Source: Pseudomonadota bacterium
Lineage (GTDB): Bacteria > Desulfobacterota > SM23-61
Length of the DNA stretch: 36,214 nt
Direction: 5' to 3'
NCBI GenBank assembly: GCA_018819135.1
Contig: JAHJQK010000091.1
Location: 1 to 36,214 of the forward strand
The position numbers and the translations under genes are program-made. This document shows positions 17,187 to 26,396 of this stretch, piece by piece. A model generated the notes under the pieces. That model was not told the origin of the DNA and searched no databases. It worked only from the letters and a program-made list of their open reading frames with translations. How positions within the stretch are numbered: position 1 is the first letter of the stretch; each line of letters begins with the position of its first letter.

Positions 17187-18368
17187 ATGAGAGAAGTCGT
17201 CATTGTCAGCGCTGCCCGCACGCCGGTGGGAACTTTCGGAGAGACTCTTAAAGATATCCCGGCTGTAGAACTGGGGAAGATTGCGGTGGAAGAAGCTTGC
17301 CAACGGGCTAAGATCAAGCCGGAACAGGTCGAAGAGGTCATCCTGGGCAATGTGTTAACGGCGGGACAGGGGCAGAATCCGGCACGGCAGGTGCTCATCC
17401 GCTCGGGGATTCCGCGGGAAATTCCGGCCACCACTATCAACAAGGTTTGTGCGTCGGGCCTGAAATCCGTCATGATGGCCGCCCAGGCGATTAAAGCGGG
17501 TGACGCAGATATTATCGTGGCCGGAGGGATTGAGTCCATGAGCCAAACTCCTTTTTTACTTCCGGGGGCGCGCTGGGGGTACCGGATGAACGATGGGCCT
17601 CTGGTGGACGGAATGATCCATGACGGCTTGCTGGACATCTTCAACCGCTATCATATGGGGGTCACCGCCGAAAACGTAGCCGAGAAATTCGGCGTTTCCC
17701 GGCAAGACCAGGATGTCCTGGCCCTCGGCAGCCAGCAGAAAGCGGGAAAGGCAATCAAGGAGGGAAGATTCAAGGACGAAATCGTTCCCGTGTCCATCGC
17801 TCAGAAAAAAGGGAACCCCATTCTTTTTGATACCGACGAGCACCCCCGGCCGAATACAACCTGGGAGGCTCTGACTGGACTTCGGCCTGTCTTCAAGAAG
17901 GACGGAACTGTAACGGCGGGCAATGCCTCGGGGATCAACGACGGAGCAGCAGCCCTGGTCGTCATGTCAGCGGAAAAAGTCAAGACCCTGGGGCTGGAAC
18001 CCATAGCCCGGATTAAAGCCTACGCCACGGCCGGTGTGCCTCCCGAGATTATGGGCATAGGTCCGGTTCCGGCCAGCCAGAAAGCCCTGGCCCAAGCCGG
18101 GTTGACCGTGAAAGACCTGGACCTGGTTGAAGCCAACGAAGCCTTTGCCGCCCAGGCGGTCTATGTCAACCGAACGATGGGGTGGGACCTGGAGAAGGTG
18201 AACGTTAACGGAGGAGCGATTGCCCTCGGCCATCCCATTGGAGCCAGCGGAGCGCGTATTCTCATTACCCTGCTCTTTGAGATGAACAAGCGCCGGGCTC
18301 GTTATGGGCTGGCCACTCTTTGTGTCGGCGGAGGCATGGGGGGGGCAATGGTTGTCGAAAGAATCTAA
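17187..18368 (+). CDS. acetyl-CoA acetyltransferase (thiolase)
   Basis: The 393-residue protein is a full-length thiolase. The nucleophilic cysteine is C88 in [47 protein letters not shown] (active-site His) and LCVGGGMGG (second active-site Cys) follow in order. It condenses two acetyl-CoA to acetoacetyl-CoA or cleaves the latter. GGAGGG lies seven bases before the ATG at 17187 ([15 protein letters not shown]). Beside abfD and a butyryl-CoA dehydrogenase it would release acetyl-CoA from a C4 intermediate, or start C4 synthesis; direction cannot be read from sequence. A broader-specificity beta-ketothiolase is possible. Confidence 0.93.
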   Translation: MREVVIVSAARTPVGTFGETLKDIPAVELGKIAVEEACQRAKIKPEQVEEVILGNVLTAGQGQNPARQVLIRSGIPREIPATTINKVCASGLKSVMMAAQAIKAGDADIIVAGGIESMSQTPFLLPGARWGYRMNDGPLVDGMIHDGLLDIFNRYHMGVTAENVAEKFGVSRQDQDVLALGSQQKAGKAIKEGRFKDEIVPVSIAQKKGNPILFDTDEHPRPNTTWEALTGLRPVFKKDGTVTAGNASGINDGAAALVVMSAEKVKTLGLEPIARIKAYATAGVPPEIMGIGPVPASQKALAQAGLTVKDLDLVEANEAFAAQAVYVNRTMGWDLEKVNVNGGAIALGHPIGASGARILITLLFEMNKRRARYGLATLCVGGGMGGAMVVERI

Positions 18369-18606
18369 AGGATAAGTTGCGAGTTGCGGGTTTAAAGTTT
18401 TAAATTAGCCACAGAGGACACAGAGATCACAGAGTTTTAAAACCATGATTAAAAAAAAGTGAAGAATACATGTTAAGTGCTAAAAGTTTCTAAAGTGACC
18501 CCGCCGCAGGCGGGACTAAAGTTGAAAAAAGGAAATTCCTATTCTATCGAGTTAAATCCGCGAAGCATGGGACCAAAACCCGTAACTCGAAACCCGAAAC
18601 TTATTG
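18369..18606. repeat. repeat-rich spacer before truA
   Basis: The spacer holds no gene. It contains GAGTTGCGGGTTT (18381), CCACAGAGGACACAGAG (18409-18425) and GTAACTCGAAACCCGAAAC (18582-18600), the last nearly inverse to the first. These words recur at 11872, 32611 and 32652. Confidence 0.5.
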
Positions 18607-19344
18607 ATGCGCAACATCAAACTCGTAATTGAATATGACGGCACGAATTATCATGGGTGGCAGGTACAGCCGAATGCCTTAACGATCCAAGAGGTCATTG
18701 AAAATAAAATCGAGATCATAACCCAGCAACGGGTTCGCCTGATTGCTTCTGGAAGGACGGATACCGGGGTTCACGCGCTGGGTCAGGTGGCCAGTTTCCA
18801 GACTTCTTCTCCCATCCCGGTGGATGGTTTGCGCCGCGGGCTTAATAGCCTTCTTCCTGCCGACATCATTGTTAAATCAGCCCAGGAAGTGGATGAATAT
18901 TTTCATCCCCAATTCGGGGCCAAGCGAAAAACCTACCGCTATGTCATCCTCAATCGCGAACTTCCTTCAGCCGTTTACCGCAATTATTCCTGGCATCTTT
19001 CCCAGCCTCTGGATGTTGCCGCCATGCGGGATGCTTCCAGAAATTTAATCGGCAGGCAGAATTTTTCTTCTTTCCAGGCTGCCGATCCAGAACCCCTTGA
19101 CCCGGTACGGGAGGTTTTTAGGGCTGAATGGTCTGTAGAGAAACAGATTTTCTTCTGCTTCACCATCGCAGCCGATGGATTTTTGAAACATATGGTACGC
19201 AACATCGTGGGAACGCTGGTGGAGGTGGGCCAAGGGAAGATCTCCCGAGAAGAATTTCAGAGAATCCTTGGCGCCAAGGACCGGCGTCAGGCTGGCATGA
19301 CGGCTCCGCCTCAAGGACTTTTCTTGCTGGAAGTAAAATATTGA
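18607..19344 (+). CDS. truA: tRNA pseudouridine synthase A
   Basis: The 245-residue protein isomerises uridines 38-40 in the tRNA anticodon arm. KLVIEYDGTNYHGWQVQP opens the chain, the catalytic aspartate lies in SGRTDTGVHALGQV (near residue 52), and RKTYRY, FHPQFGAK and HMVRNIVGTLVEVG are all family signatures. The length is normal. I start at ATG 18607; a TTG three bases earlier is in frame. There is no clear ribosome site, since the repeat words run up to the start codon, so translation may be weak or the transcript may begin close by. Confidence 0.95.
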   Translation: MRNIKLVIEYDGTNYHGWQVQPNALTIQEVIENKIEIITQQRVRLIASGRTDTGVHALGQVASFQTSSPIPVDGLRRGLNSLLPADIIVKSAQEVDEYFHPQFGAKRKTYRYVILNRELPSAVYRNYSWHLSQPLDVAAMRDASRNLIGRQNFSSFQAADPEPLDPVREVFRAEWSVEKQIFFCFTIAADGFLKHMVRNIVGTLVEVGQGKISREEFQRILGAKDRRQAGMTAPPQGLFLLEVKY

Positions 19345-19487
19345 GCAGGGAAATATTGCCATCTTCCTTCCTTGATGCTATAAAAGTTTTAAATCTTTTT
19401 ACTTCTTTTTAATTTTTCCTTTTCAACTCTGCGGTCTCCGCGGCCTCCGCGGTGCATGAAGTTATAAATTCTTAGAGGAGGGAACAA

Positions 19488-20816
19488 ATGAGCCTAAGCG
19501 ATGTTAAACGGTATGACCGGGAATACGTCATGCATTCCTGGAGCGTACAATCGGCCCTGGATCCTTTGGCCATCTCTAAAACCCAAGGAGTTTACATGTG
19601 GGATGAAAACGGGAAACGCTATGTAGATATGACATCCCAACTGATGAACCAAAACATCGGCCACCAGCACCCTAAGGTTGTAGAAGCCATCAGGAATCAG
19701 GCCGAGAAGGTCTGCTTTGTTGCACCCGGCTTGGCCTACGAGTCCCGATCCTTCCTGGGAAAGGCTTTGGCGGAAGTCACTCCCGGTGACCTGAAAAAAT
19801 TCTTTTTTACTCTCGGCGGGGCCGACGCCAACGAAAATGCCGTAAAAATGGCCCGGGCCTACACCAAGAAATGGAAAATCGTCACCCGCTACCGTTCCTA
19901 TCACGGGGCTACTTATGGGGCCATTGCCTTATCGGGAGATCCGCGGCGACCGCCCGTTGAACCCGCCATGCCCGGGGTGGTTCGGGTCTTCGATCCTTAT
20001 TGTTACCGATGTTCATTCGGGCTTACTTACCCTTCATGCGATCTTCGTTGCGCGGCATCCGTGGCCGAAGTCATGCAGTACGAAACGCCGGAGACCGTGG
20101 CGGCCGTCCTGGTGGAGACGGTGGTGGGCAGTAATGGTCTCATCGTTCCCCCCGATGGGTACATGCAGCGACTGCGGGAGATCTGCACGCAAAACGGGGT
20201 GCTGCTGATTGCCGATGAAGTCATGTGTGGATTTGGGCGAACGGGAAAGTGGTTTGGCGTGGACCATTGGAAGGTAATCCCGGATATGATTACGATGGCC
20301 AAAGGTTTGACTTCAGGATATGTGCCTCTGGGCGCCGTGGCCCTTTCCAAAAAAATTACGGATGTATTAGACAAGCAGATGCTTTACGCAGGCCTAACCT
20401 ACAATGCCCACCCTCTGGCCTGCGGCGCTGCCATCGCCACCTTGCAAGTATACAAAGAAGATAGATTGATAGAGAACACCGTGGCCATGGGCGAAGTAGT
20501 CCGCCGAGAGCTGGAGGCCTTAAAAGCCAAACACAGGTGTGTAGGAGATGTCCGCGGGATTGGCCTTTTTTGGGCCATCGAGCTGGTCAAAGATAAAAAA
20601 ACCCGTGAACCCCTGGTAAAGTGGAACGCCATGGGGGCGGAGGCGGCTATCAGCCGGGAGATCAACAAACGTTTGCTGGAAGGAGGCGTTTATACCACCG
20701 TGCGCTGGAATTTCTTATTCATTGCCCCTCCTCTTTGCATCAAGGAGGAAGAACTTCGAGAGGGATTAAGGGTGATCGATAAAGTGTTGGAGTATGCGGA
20801 TTCGCAGGCCGGGTAA
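19488..20816 (+). CDS. class III (pyridoxal phosphate) aminotransferase
   Basis: The 442-residue protein is a fold-type I, class III aminotransferase. GGADANENAVKMAR (110-123) and RYRSYHGATYG (134-144) form the cofactor pocket, D243 in LLIADEVMCGFGRTG pairs with the pyridine nitrogen, and K272 in TMAKGLTSGYVPLG is the Schiff-base lysine. An unusual C-x2-C-x8-C-x3-C set lies at 172-188 (YCYRC...CDLRC). AGGAGGG precedes the ATG. Amino donors of this class include GABA, beta-alanine, taurine and ornithine; the substrate here is unassigned. If it acts on GABA it would feed the neighbouring 4-hydroxybutyryl-CoA route through succinate semialdehyde, but this is inference. A broken paralogue lies at 33590-34429. 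Confidence 0.9.
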   Translation: MSLSDVKRYDREYVMHSWSVQSALDPLAISKTQGVYMWDENGKRYVDMTSQLMNQNIGHQHPKVVEAIRNQAEKVCFVAPGLAYESRSFLGKALAEVTPGDLKKFFFTLGGADANENAVKMARAYTKKWKIVTRYRSYHGATYGAIALSGDPRRPPVEPAMPGVVRVFDPYCYRCSFGLTYPSCDLRCAASVAEVMQYETPETVAAVLVETVVGSNGLIVPPDGYMQRLREICTQNGVLLIADEVMCGFGRTGKWFGVDHWKVIPDMITMAKGLTSGYVPLGAVALSKKITDVLDKQMLYAGLTYNAHPLACGAAIATLQVYKEDRLIENTVAMGEVVRRELEALKAKHRCVGDVRGIGLFWAIELVKDKKTREPLVKWNAMGAEAAISREINKRLLEGGVYTTVRWNFLFIAPPLCIKEEELREGLRVIDKVLEYADSQAG

Positions 20817-20820
20817 AAAA

Positions 20821-20852
20821 GTGATCAGTAATCAGTGAGCAGTGATCAGTAA
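20821..20852. repeat. degenerate word repeat (CAGTGATCAGTAATCAGTGA type)
   Basis: Near-tandem GTGATCAGTAATCAGTGAGC units fill the spacer after the aminotransferase stop. They are self-complementary through TGATCA. Confidence 0.55.
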
Positions 20853-20902
20853 AGAAAAAGTTTGAGCTGATAGCTGAACGCTATAAGGAAAAGAAGGGTT
20901 GG

Positions 20903-22564
20903 ATGAAGACCAAGAACGGGAAAACACACTCATGGCCCAAGGAAATGATTGCTGAGGTCATCCTCTGGGGTGGAAATATCCTTACCATGGACTCCAGGAA
21001 GCCGCAAGCCCAGGCTGTAGCCATTAAAGGTGGCTGGTTTTTAAAGGTGGGAAGGGATGTAGAAATCAAAGCGCTTGCCGGAGGAAAGACCAAAACCATT
21101 GCCCTCAAAGGACGGACGGTTACGCCGGGGTTTATCGATGCCCATCAACATTTGTCCCAGGTGGGAACAAACCTCCTGCAAATTGATTGCAACCCGAAAC
21201 TCTGTAAGTCAATTACTCATATCCAGCGGGTAGTCCAGAAGGAAGCCGAACGCAAGCCGCCGGGAGAGTGGATCCGGGGCGTGGGCTACGATGACACCAA
21301 AACAAATGACCAACGCATTTTGAACCGCTGGGATCTTGATGAAGTTTCTCCTGACCACCCGGTGTTTATCCAACACGTGAGCGGCCACTGGGGGGTAACG
21401 AATAGCAAAGGGTTGCAAGCCGGGGGCGTTGACGAAGATTCCCCCGATCCGAAAGGAGGAGCCTACGGACGCGATCCTCAAACCGAGAAGTTGAATGGTA
21501 TCCTTTATGAGCAGGCGGAGTTTGCCTATATTTTTGAGGGTATGACCGGCCACCCTCCGATCATTCCTCCCTTTTCTTTGCAGGATCGAATAAAAGGTTT
21601 ACGCATCGCCTGTGACCAATACCTGGCTGCGGGAATTACCAGCGTAAACGATGCCTTGGTTTCGGCGATGACCCTGGATACCTACCAGGAAGTATGGAAA
21701 AACAGGGAACTCAGATTGCGCGTCTATATGCTCATCACCTATGAATATCTTCCTCACCTCCAGGCCCTGCGCCTGAAGACAGGCTTTGGGGATGAATGGC
21801 TGAAGATTGGCGGGATCAAGATCATTGCCGATGGGGCCATTGCCGGCCGCACGGCCTTCCTCTCTGCACCGTACGTTGGAACCCAGAAAAAGGGGATTCT
21901 GGTCGCGGAATCCGCGGAGGCCTTGCATGCATCCATCCTGAGGGGTCATCAGGCCGGATTCCAGGTCTGTGTTCATGCCAACGGGGATCGAGCCATTGAG
22001 ATGACCCTGGATGGGTTTGAAAAAGCCCTGAGTCAATATCCCCGCAAAGACCACCGCCACCGCCTGGAACACTGCACGGTGGTGAACCGGGAAATCCTGA
22101 AGCGCATGAAGAAACTCAAACTTTTGGCCGTCCCCTTTGGCTCCTATATCCACCACCACGGGGAAAAGATGATTCCTCATTATGGCCGGGAACGGGTGGA
22201 AATGATGTTCGCCCACCGTTCTTTCCTGGATTACGGCATCCCGGTCTCTGGGAGCTCGGATAATCCCTGTGGGCCTTATGAGCCGCTTCTGGGAATCCAA
22301 AGCTGCGTCACCCGTAAGAGTGCGACCGGAGAAGTATTGGGAGCCAAGCAGAGGACTTCTGTTGATGAAGCCATCTATCTTTACACCATGGCCTCGGCCT
22401 ATGCCTCTTTCGAGGAACATCTCAAAGGGTCGATTACTCCCGGGAAAGTGGCTGATCTGGTTGTTTTGGGCGAGGATCCGCGGCGGGTGAACCCCGATGA
22501 GATTAAGGACATCCCTGTGGAGATGACCATGGTCGGGGGAAGAATAGAATATAGAAAAGCGTGA
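20903..22564 (+). CDS. YtcJ-like amidohydrolase (amidohydrolase 3 family)
   Basis: The 553-residue protein is a metal-dependent hydrolase of the YtcJ group. The N-terminal beta sandwich (EVILWGGNILTMDS) leads to TPGFIDAHQHLSQ with metal ligands H81 and H83. Further ligands and motifs follow: VHANGDRAI, HRLEHCTVV, SGSSDNPCGPYEP and the closing KGSITPGKVADLVVLGEDP. The family hydrolyses amide or related C-N bonds; the substrate is unknown. AAGGAAAAGAAGGG precedes the ATG at 20903; a later ATG (residue 15) is a possible start. It is followed 99 bases later by a peptide-type ABC transporter, so it may act on an imported compound. No signal peptide is seen, so it is cytoplasmic. Confidence 0.9.
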   Translation: MKTKNGKTHSWPKEMIAEVILWGGNILTMDSRKPQAQAVAIKGGWFLKVGRDVEIKALAGGKTKTIALKGRTVTPGFIDAHQHLSQVGTNLLQIDCNPKLCKSITHIQRVVQKEAERKPPGEWIRGVGYDDTKTNDQRILNRWDLDEVSPDHPVFIQHVSGHWGVTNSKGLQAGGVDEDSPDPKGGAYGRDPQTEKLNGILYEQAEFAYIFEGMTGHPPIIPPFSLQDRIKGLRIACDQYLAAGITSVNDALVSAMTLDTYQEVWKNRELRLRVYMLITYEYLPHLQALRLKTGFGDEWLKIGGIKIIADGAIAGRTAFLSAPYVGTQKKGILVAESAEALHASILRGHQAGFQVCVHANGDRAIEMTLDGFEKALSQYPRKDHRHRLEHCTVVNREILKRMKKLKLLAVPFGSYIHHHGEKMIPHYGRERVEMMFAHRSFLDYGIPVSGSSDNPCGPYEPLLGIQSCVTRKSATGEVLGAKQRTSVDEAIYLYTMASAYASFEEHLKGSITPGKVADLVVLGEDPRRVNPDEIKDIPVEMTMVGGRIEYRKA

Positions 22565-22565
22565 G

Positions 22566-22640
22566 GCACAAGGCAACAGGCTTTAGGCTATAGGCAATGG
22601 GTAATAGGCCAAAGGCAATGACCAATGACTTAATGACTAT
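22566..22640. repeat. degenerate word repeat (AGGCTATAGGCAAT type)
   Basis: Units such as AGGCTTTAGGCTATAGGCAA and CAATGACCAATGACTTAATG fill the spacer before the binding-protein gene. They share words with 9121-9165. Confidence 0.55.
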
Positions 22641-22663
22641 TTTTTTAAGGAGGAAATTTAAAG

Positions 22664-24190
22664 ATGATTAAACAAGCGCATTGGAAAAAATGGGGCGGAC
22701 TCTCTCTGATCTTTTTTGGCCTGATCCTTTGGGGAATCTTATCTTCCGAGGCCCTGGCGCAAAAACCAATTTACGGCGGGATACTGACCATTGCCCTCTC
22801 GGCTGAGCCTCCGGGATTGGATCCGACCACAAGCCCGGCGGCCACGATCAAGCGAGTGGTCCACTACAACATGCTGGAGAGTCTGCTCAAGGTTGACCGC
22901 CATGGAAAAGTCGTCCCCGGCCTGGCGAAAAGTTACAACATTTCTAAGGAGGGAAGAGAATACACCTTCAATCTGAACCAAGGGATCAAGTTTCATGATG
23001 GGAACCCCTGCACAGCCGAAGACGTGAAATTTTCTTTCGAAAGACTTTTAGACCCCAAGACGGCCGCAGTCAATCGGAAATATTACGTGGGGGTTGAATC
23101 CATCCAGGTCGTCAATCCTTTGACCGTAAAGTTCAGCGTGAAAAAATTCGATTCTAATTTTCTTTTTAATTTAGCACGGGGCGATGCCGTGATTGTTTCC
23201 CGGCAAGCCATAGATCGTCTGAAAAGCCAGCCCGTCGGGACTGGCCCTTTCCGATTTGTCGAATGGAAGCGAGGAGACAGCGTGGTTATGGTCAGGAACC
23301 CCGACTATTACATCAAAGGAATTCCTTACCTGGACAAGGTAGTTTTTAAATTCATTCCTGATCCCAGTGCGCAGTTGGCTGCTCTCCGTGCGGGGGATGT
23401 GGATGTACTTGCTTATGACCTGAGTCCGGAAAATGCTCCTATGCTGGAGAAGGATCCGCGTTTTAAAGTGCTTAAGGGTCACACCACCACGGACGTTATC
23501 ATGGCCATCAACAACTCCCGGAAACCTTTCAATGACCCGCGGGTTCGCCAGGCCGTAACCCTGGCCATCGACCGGAAGGCGGTCATCGAGGGGGCCGTGG
23601 CTGGGTATGGATCTCCCATCGGCAGTCATATGGATCCCACCAATCCTTATTATATAGACCTTTCAGGGCTCTATCCTTACAATCTGGAGAAAGCTAAAAA
23701 GCTCTTGGCCGAGGCAGGTTATCCCAACGGATTCGAAGCGGTACTTAAACTTCCCGAGCCTTATGCCTATGCGCGGAGATCGGGAGAGATCATCGCGGAT
23801 CAACTTTCCAAAGTAGGGATCAAATTGACCATTGAAGTCATTCAATGGGGGCAATGGATCGACCGGATTTTCAAGAATGCCGAATATGATTTGACGGTCA
23901 TTGGCCATGCCGAACCATTCGACATCGAAATCTATGGTAGGCCTAATTACTACTTCCGGTACAACAGCTCTAAGTTCCAGGAGCTCATGAAAAAGGCGGA
24001 AGGGGAAATGAACGAGCAGGCCCGGAAGAAGATCTACGAGCAGGCTCAGCGATTACTAGCCGATGATTTCGTTAATGTGTACCTGTTCATCTACCCGGCT
24101 TTGCCGGCGATGAAAAAAGAGGTAATGAACTGGTGGAAAGATTATCCCACGATTGCCGCGGACGCCACGGAAGTTTACCTCCAGAGATAA
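22664..24190 (+). CDS. ABC transporter solute-binding protein, peptide/nickel type (SBP family 5)
   Basis: The 508-residue periplasmic binding protein has a positively charged start and hydrophobic core (GGLSLIFFGLILWGIL) with likely cleavage after SEALA. YGGILTIALSAEPPGLDP is the typical mature N-terminus of the DppA/OppA family, and GREYTFNLNQGIKFHDGNP..AEDVKFSFERL is the family signature. DPRVRQAVTLAIDRKAV is also diagnostic. AAGGAGGAAA lies upstream of ATG 22664. It delivers a peptide-like or other small solute to the two permeases that follow. Only SBP-family membership is clear; the ligand is not. The gene ends 212 bases before the first permease, and that gap is filled by a repeat element. 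Confidence 0.92.
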   Translation: MIKQAHWKKWGGLSLIFFGLILWGILSSEALAQKPIYGGILTIALSAEPPGLDPTTSPAATIKRVVHYNMLESLLKVDRHGKVVPGLAKSYNISKEGREYTFNLNQGIKFHDGNPCTAEDVKFSFERLLDPKTAAVNRKYYVGVESIQVVNPLTVKFSVKKFDSNFLFNLARGDAVIVSRQAIDRLKSQPVGTGPFRFVEWKRGDSVVMVRNPDYYIKGIPYLDKVVFKFIPDPSAQLAALRAGDVDVLAYDLSPENAPMLEKDPRFKVLKGHTTTDVIMAINNSRKPFNDPRVRQAVTLAIDRKAVIEGAVAGYGSPIGSHMDPTNPYYIDLSGLYPYNLEKAKKLLAEAGYPNGFEAVLKLPEPYAYARRSGEIIADQLSKVGIKLTIEVIQWGQWIDRIFKNAEYDLTVIGHAEPFDIEIYGRPNYYFRYNSSKFQELMKKAEGEMNEQARKKIYEQAQRLLADDFVNVYLFIYPALPAMKKEVMNWWKDYPTIAADATEVYLQR

Positions 24191-24198
24191 AGAATAAT

Positions 24199-24391
24199 GG
24201 GACGCAGATCAACGCAGAAAAAACGGATATGAAATAGAAAAGAAAATAAAGATTTTAATACAAACGTCTTAAATGAAGTTACATTACCCCCACCCTAACC
24301 CTCCCCCCTTGAGGGGGAGGGAGGGGTGGGGGGGAAAATGATTTATTTCGTTTGTATTAGTATCTGCGGTTATCTGTGTAAATCTGTGTCC
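24199..24391. repeat. triple-nested inverted repeat inside the ABC transporter operon
   Basis: Outer arms GGGACGCAGATCAACGCAGA (24199-24218) and TCTGCGG..AATCTGTGTCC (24363-24391), middle arms TAATACAAACG (24256-24266) and CGTTTGTATTA (24349-24359), and a C-rich/G-rich core hairpin (about 24286-24333) centred on CTTGAG. The core resembles that at 11670-11712. It would form a long hairpin in the transcript between binding-protein and permease genes. Confidence 0.8.
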
Positions 24392-24402
24392 AATGAATTC
24401 CT

Positions 24403-25368
24403 ATGTTCGCTTTTTTATGCAAACGCATCCTCATTTTGATCGCCACTCTTCTCTTAGTTTCCGGGATGATCTTCATCGTCCTCCAGGTCATCCCGGGAGA
24501 CCCGGCCCAGATCATTTTGGGCATTCAGGCCACCCCCGAAAATTTGCAGGAGCTACGCCATAAATTGGGACTGGACCAGCCCCTTGCCGTGCAGTACTGG
24601 AATTGGCTAAGCGCTTTGGTCCGGGGGGATTTTGGCCGGTCGATTACCTATGAAGTCCCCATCAGCACCTTGATCGCCTCGCGCTTGCCAGTAACCATTC
24701 CCCTGGCCATCCTGGCTATATTTTTCGCCGTCATCTTCTCCATCCCTCTGGGAATTTATGCGGCCGTCCACCGCAACCAACCCGGGGATTACGGGGTCAT
24801 GATTTTTTCCCAGATTGGACTTGCTATACCAGCCTTCTGGGCCGGGATCCTTTTTATCCTATTCTTTGCCGTTCATTTGCAATGGTTTTCGGCAGGGGGG
24901 GTCAAATCCTGGATGGAAACGCCGCTGGGGGCGTTGAAGTCTCTTCTCCTCCCGGCTCTTTCCCTCGGTCTTATCCGCGCTGCGGTGCTGGCCCGTCTCA
25001 CCCGTTCCTGCATGCTGGAGGCCCTCGGGGAAGATTACATCCGTACCGCCCGCTCCAAAGGCCTGGCAGAAACAATGGTTGTTTACAAACATGCCCTGCG
25101 CAACGCTTTAATTCCAGTGGTAACCATTGTCGGCCTGCAGATGGGGGAACTTTTAGCCGGAGCCATCGTGATCGAGAATGTCTTCAATTTACCCGGACTG
25201 GGCCGGTTGATTTTTCTGGCCATCGGTCAGCGGGACTTGCCTGTGGTTCAGGGGGTAAGCTTGCTGATTGCTTTCTTCATCGTAATGGTGAACTTCGGAG
25301 TGGACGTGATTTATGGGGTCGTTGACCCGCGCCTACGGGTTGGGGAACGCAAGGAGATAAGGATTTGA
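24403..25368 (+). CDS. ABC transporter permease, DppB type
   Basis: The 321-residue membrane protein begins with the hydrophobic segment ILILIATLLLVSGMIFIVLQ and the motif VIPGDPAQIILG, both typical of DppB. GLDQPLAVQYWNWLSALVRGDFG and the EAA-loop region EDYIRTARSKGLAETMVVYKHALRNALIPV (about 205-235), which contacts the ATPase, are present. About six membrane segments are expected. The ATG at 24403 lacks an obvious ribosome site and lies 11 bases after the nested repeat. The stop overlaps the next permease start (TTGA), so those two are translationally coupled. Partner ATPase genes are absent nearby. Confidence 0.92.
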   Translation: MFAFLCKRILILIATLLLVSGMIFIVLQVIPGDPAQIILGIQATPENLQELRHKLGLDQPLAVQYWNWLSALVRGDFGRSITYEVPISTLIASRLPVTIPLAILAIFFAVIFSIPLGIYAAVHRNQPGDYGVMIFSQIGLAIPAFWAGILFILFFAVHLQWFSAGGVKSWMETPLGALKSLLLPALSLGLIRAAVLARLTRSCMLEALGEDYIRTARSKGLAETMVVYKHALRNALIPVVTIVGLQMGELLAGAIVIENVFNLPGLGRLIFLAIGQRDLPVVQGVSLLIAFFIVMVNFGVDVIYGVVDPRLRVGERKEIRI

Positions 25369-26192
25369 AGCGGGGGTGGCGAAGCGTAAATTTAATTCTG
25401 GGGGTAATTCTGGTCATGGCTATCGTAGTCATGGCCTTCCTCAGCATTGCTTACACTCCCCATGATCCCAATCGTATGAACATTGCGCAACGGTTCCAAT
25501 CTCCCGGCTCTGCCCACCTTTTAGGCACGGACCAATACGGCCGGGACATCTTAAGCCGGGTGATGAAAGGAGCGGTAAACTCCCTCATCGTCGGTTGGGT
25601 GGCTGTGGGAATCGGCATGGGGTTTGGAGTTTTACTGGGCTCTCTGGCCGCTTTTTGGCGAGGCTGGAAAGACGAAGGAGTGATGCGGCTGGTCGATGCT
25701 TTGTATGGTTTTCCAGCCGTTCTCAGCGCCATATTGATTACTTCAATCTTTGGGCCCGGAATCATTAACAGCATGGTGGCCATTGGGATATTCAATATCC
25801 CAATTTTCGCCCGTCTCACCCGGGGGGCCTCCCTTTCGATGTGGCAAAGAGATTTCGTAACTTCAGCCCGGGCCGTCGGGCAAAGTAACCAGGCGATCAT
25901 CTGGCACACCATTTTACCGAATATTCTTTCTCCGTTGATCGTACAGGGAACGGTGCAGTTGGCCATCGCCATTCTGGCGGAGGCGGCGCTGAGTTACCTC
26001 GGCCTGGGAACCCAACCCCCCCATGCCAGCTGGGGTAGAATGCTGAGCGAAGCCCAAACCTTCATGGAGATTTCTCCGTGGCTGGCCATATTCCCTGGCC
26101 TGGCCATAGCCTGGGCCGTGCTGGGTTTCAACCTGCTCGGCGATGGGTTAAGGGATCTGCTGGATCCGAAATTGACCGAGGCGAGGCCATAA
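25365..26192 (+). CDS. ABC transporter permease, DppC type
   Basis: The 275-residue membrane protein starts at TTG 25365, overlapping the previous stop by four bases, with AAGGAGATAAGG upstream. It has the N-terminal membrane segment, then the DppC signature HLLGTDQYGRDILSRVMKGA (about 52-71). The ATPase-contacting loop is DFVTSARAVGQSNQAIIWHTILPN (about 162-186), followed by AEAALSYLGLGTQPPHASWG. It forms the channel with the preceding permease. In complete systems two ATPases (DppD, DppF type) usually follow; here the next 2 kb is accessory DNA. Confidence 0.92.
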   Translation: MKRGWRSVNLILGVILVMAIVVMAFLSIAYTPHDPNRMNIAQRFQSPGSAHLLGTDQYGRDILSRVMKGAVNSLIVGWVAVGIGMGFGVLLGSLAAFWRGWKDEGVMRLVDALYGFPAVLSAILITSIFGPGIINSMVAIGIFNIPIFARLTRGASLSMWQRDFVTSARAVGQSNQAIIWHTILPNILSPLIVQGTVQLAIAILAEAALSYLGLGTQPPHASWGRMLSEAQTFMEISPWLAIFPGLAIAWAVLGFNLLGDGLRDLLDPKLTEARP

Positions 26193-26199
26193 AGGGGGA

Positions 26200-26258
26200 A
26201 ATCCCGCCTTGGGCGGGACTCCTCCCCTTGGAAAAGGGAGGCGGGGAGGGATTTAAGA
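26200..26258. repeat. GC-rich palindromic repeats after the transporter operon
   Basis: ATCCCGCCTTGGGCGGGACT is a hairpin, followed by CTCCCCTTGGAAAAGGGAG, a second hairpin. They may end the operon transcript, but no T run follows. The second resembles the C-rich cores of the other elements. Bases 26259-26396 contain nothing recognisable. Confidence 0.55.
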
Positions 26259-26396
26259 AGGTTATTTCAAAAAGCTAAATAAAATTAGGATTTGATCAGA
26301 CAGGCAGTGTCAGGGAAGGTCGGGGTTGAAGATTAGCACCTACAAGTCAATAGTAGGAATCATATTAAGGAATTAAAGATTACGGGATGGAAGTGA

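Noticed and set aside
24286-24333. rho-independent terminator inside the ABC operon
   Set aside because: The hairpin is strong but is followed by G and A, not a T run, and the element is a repeat family member.
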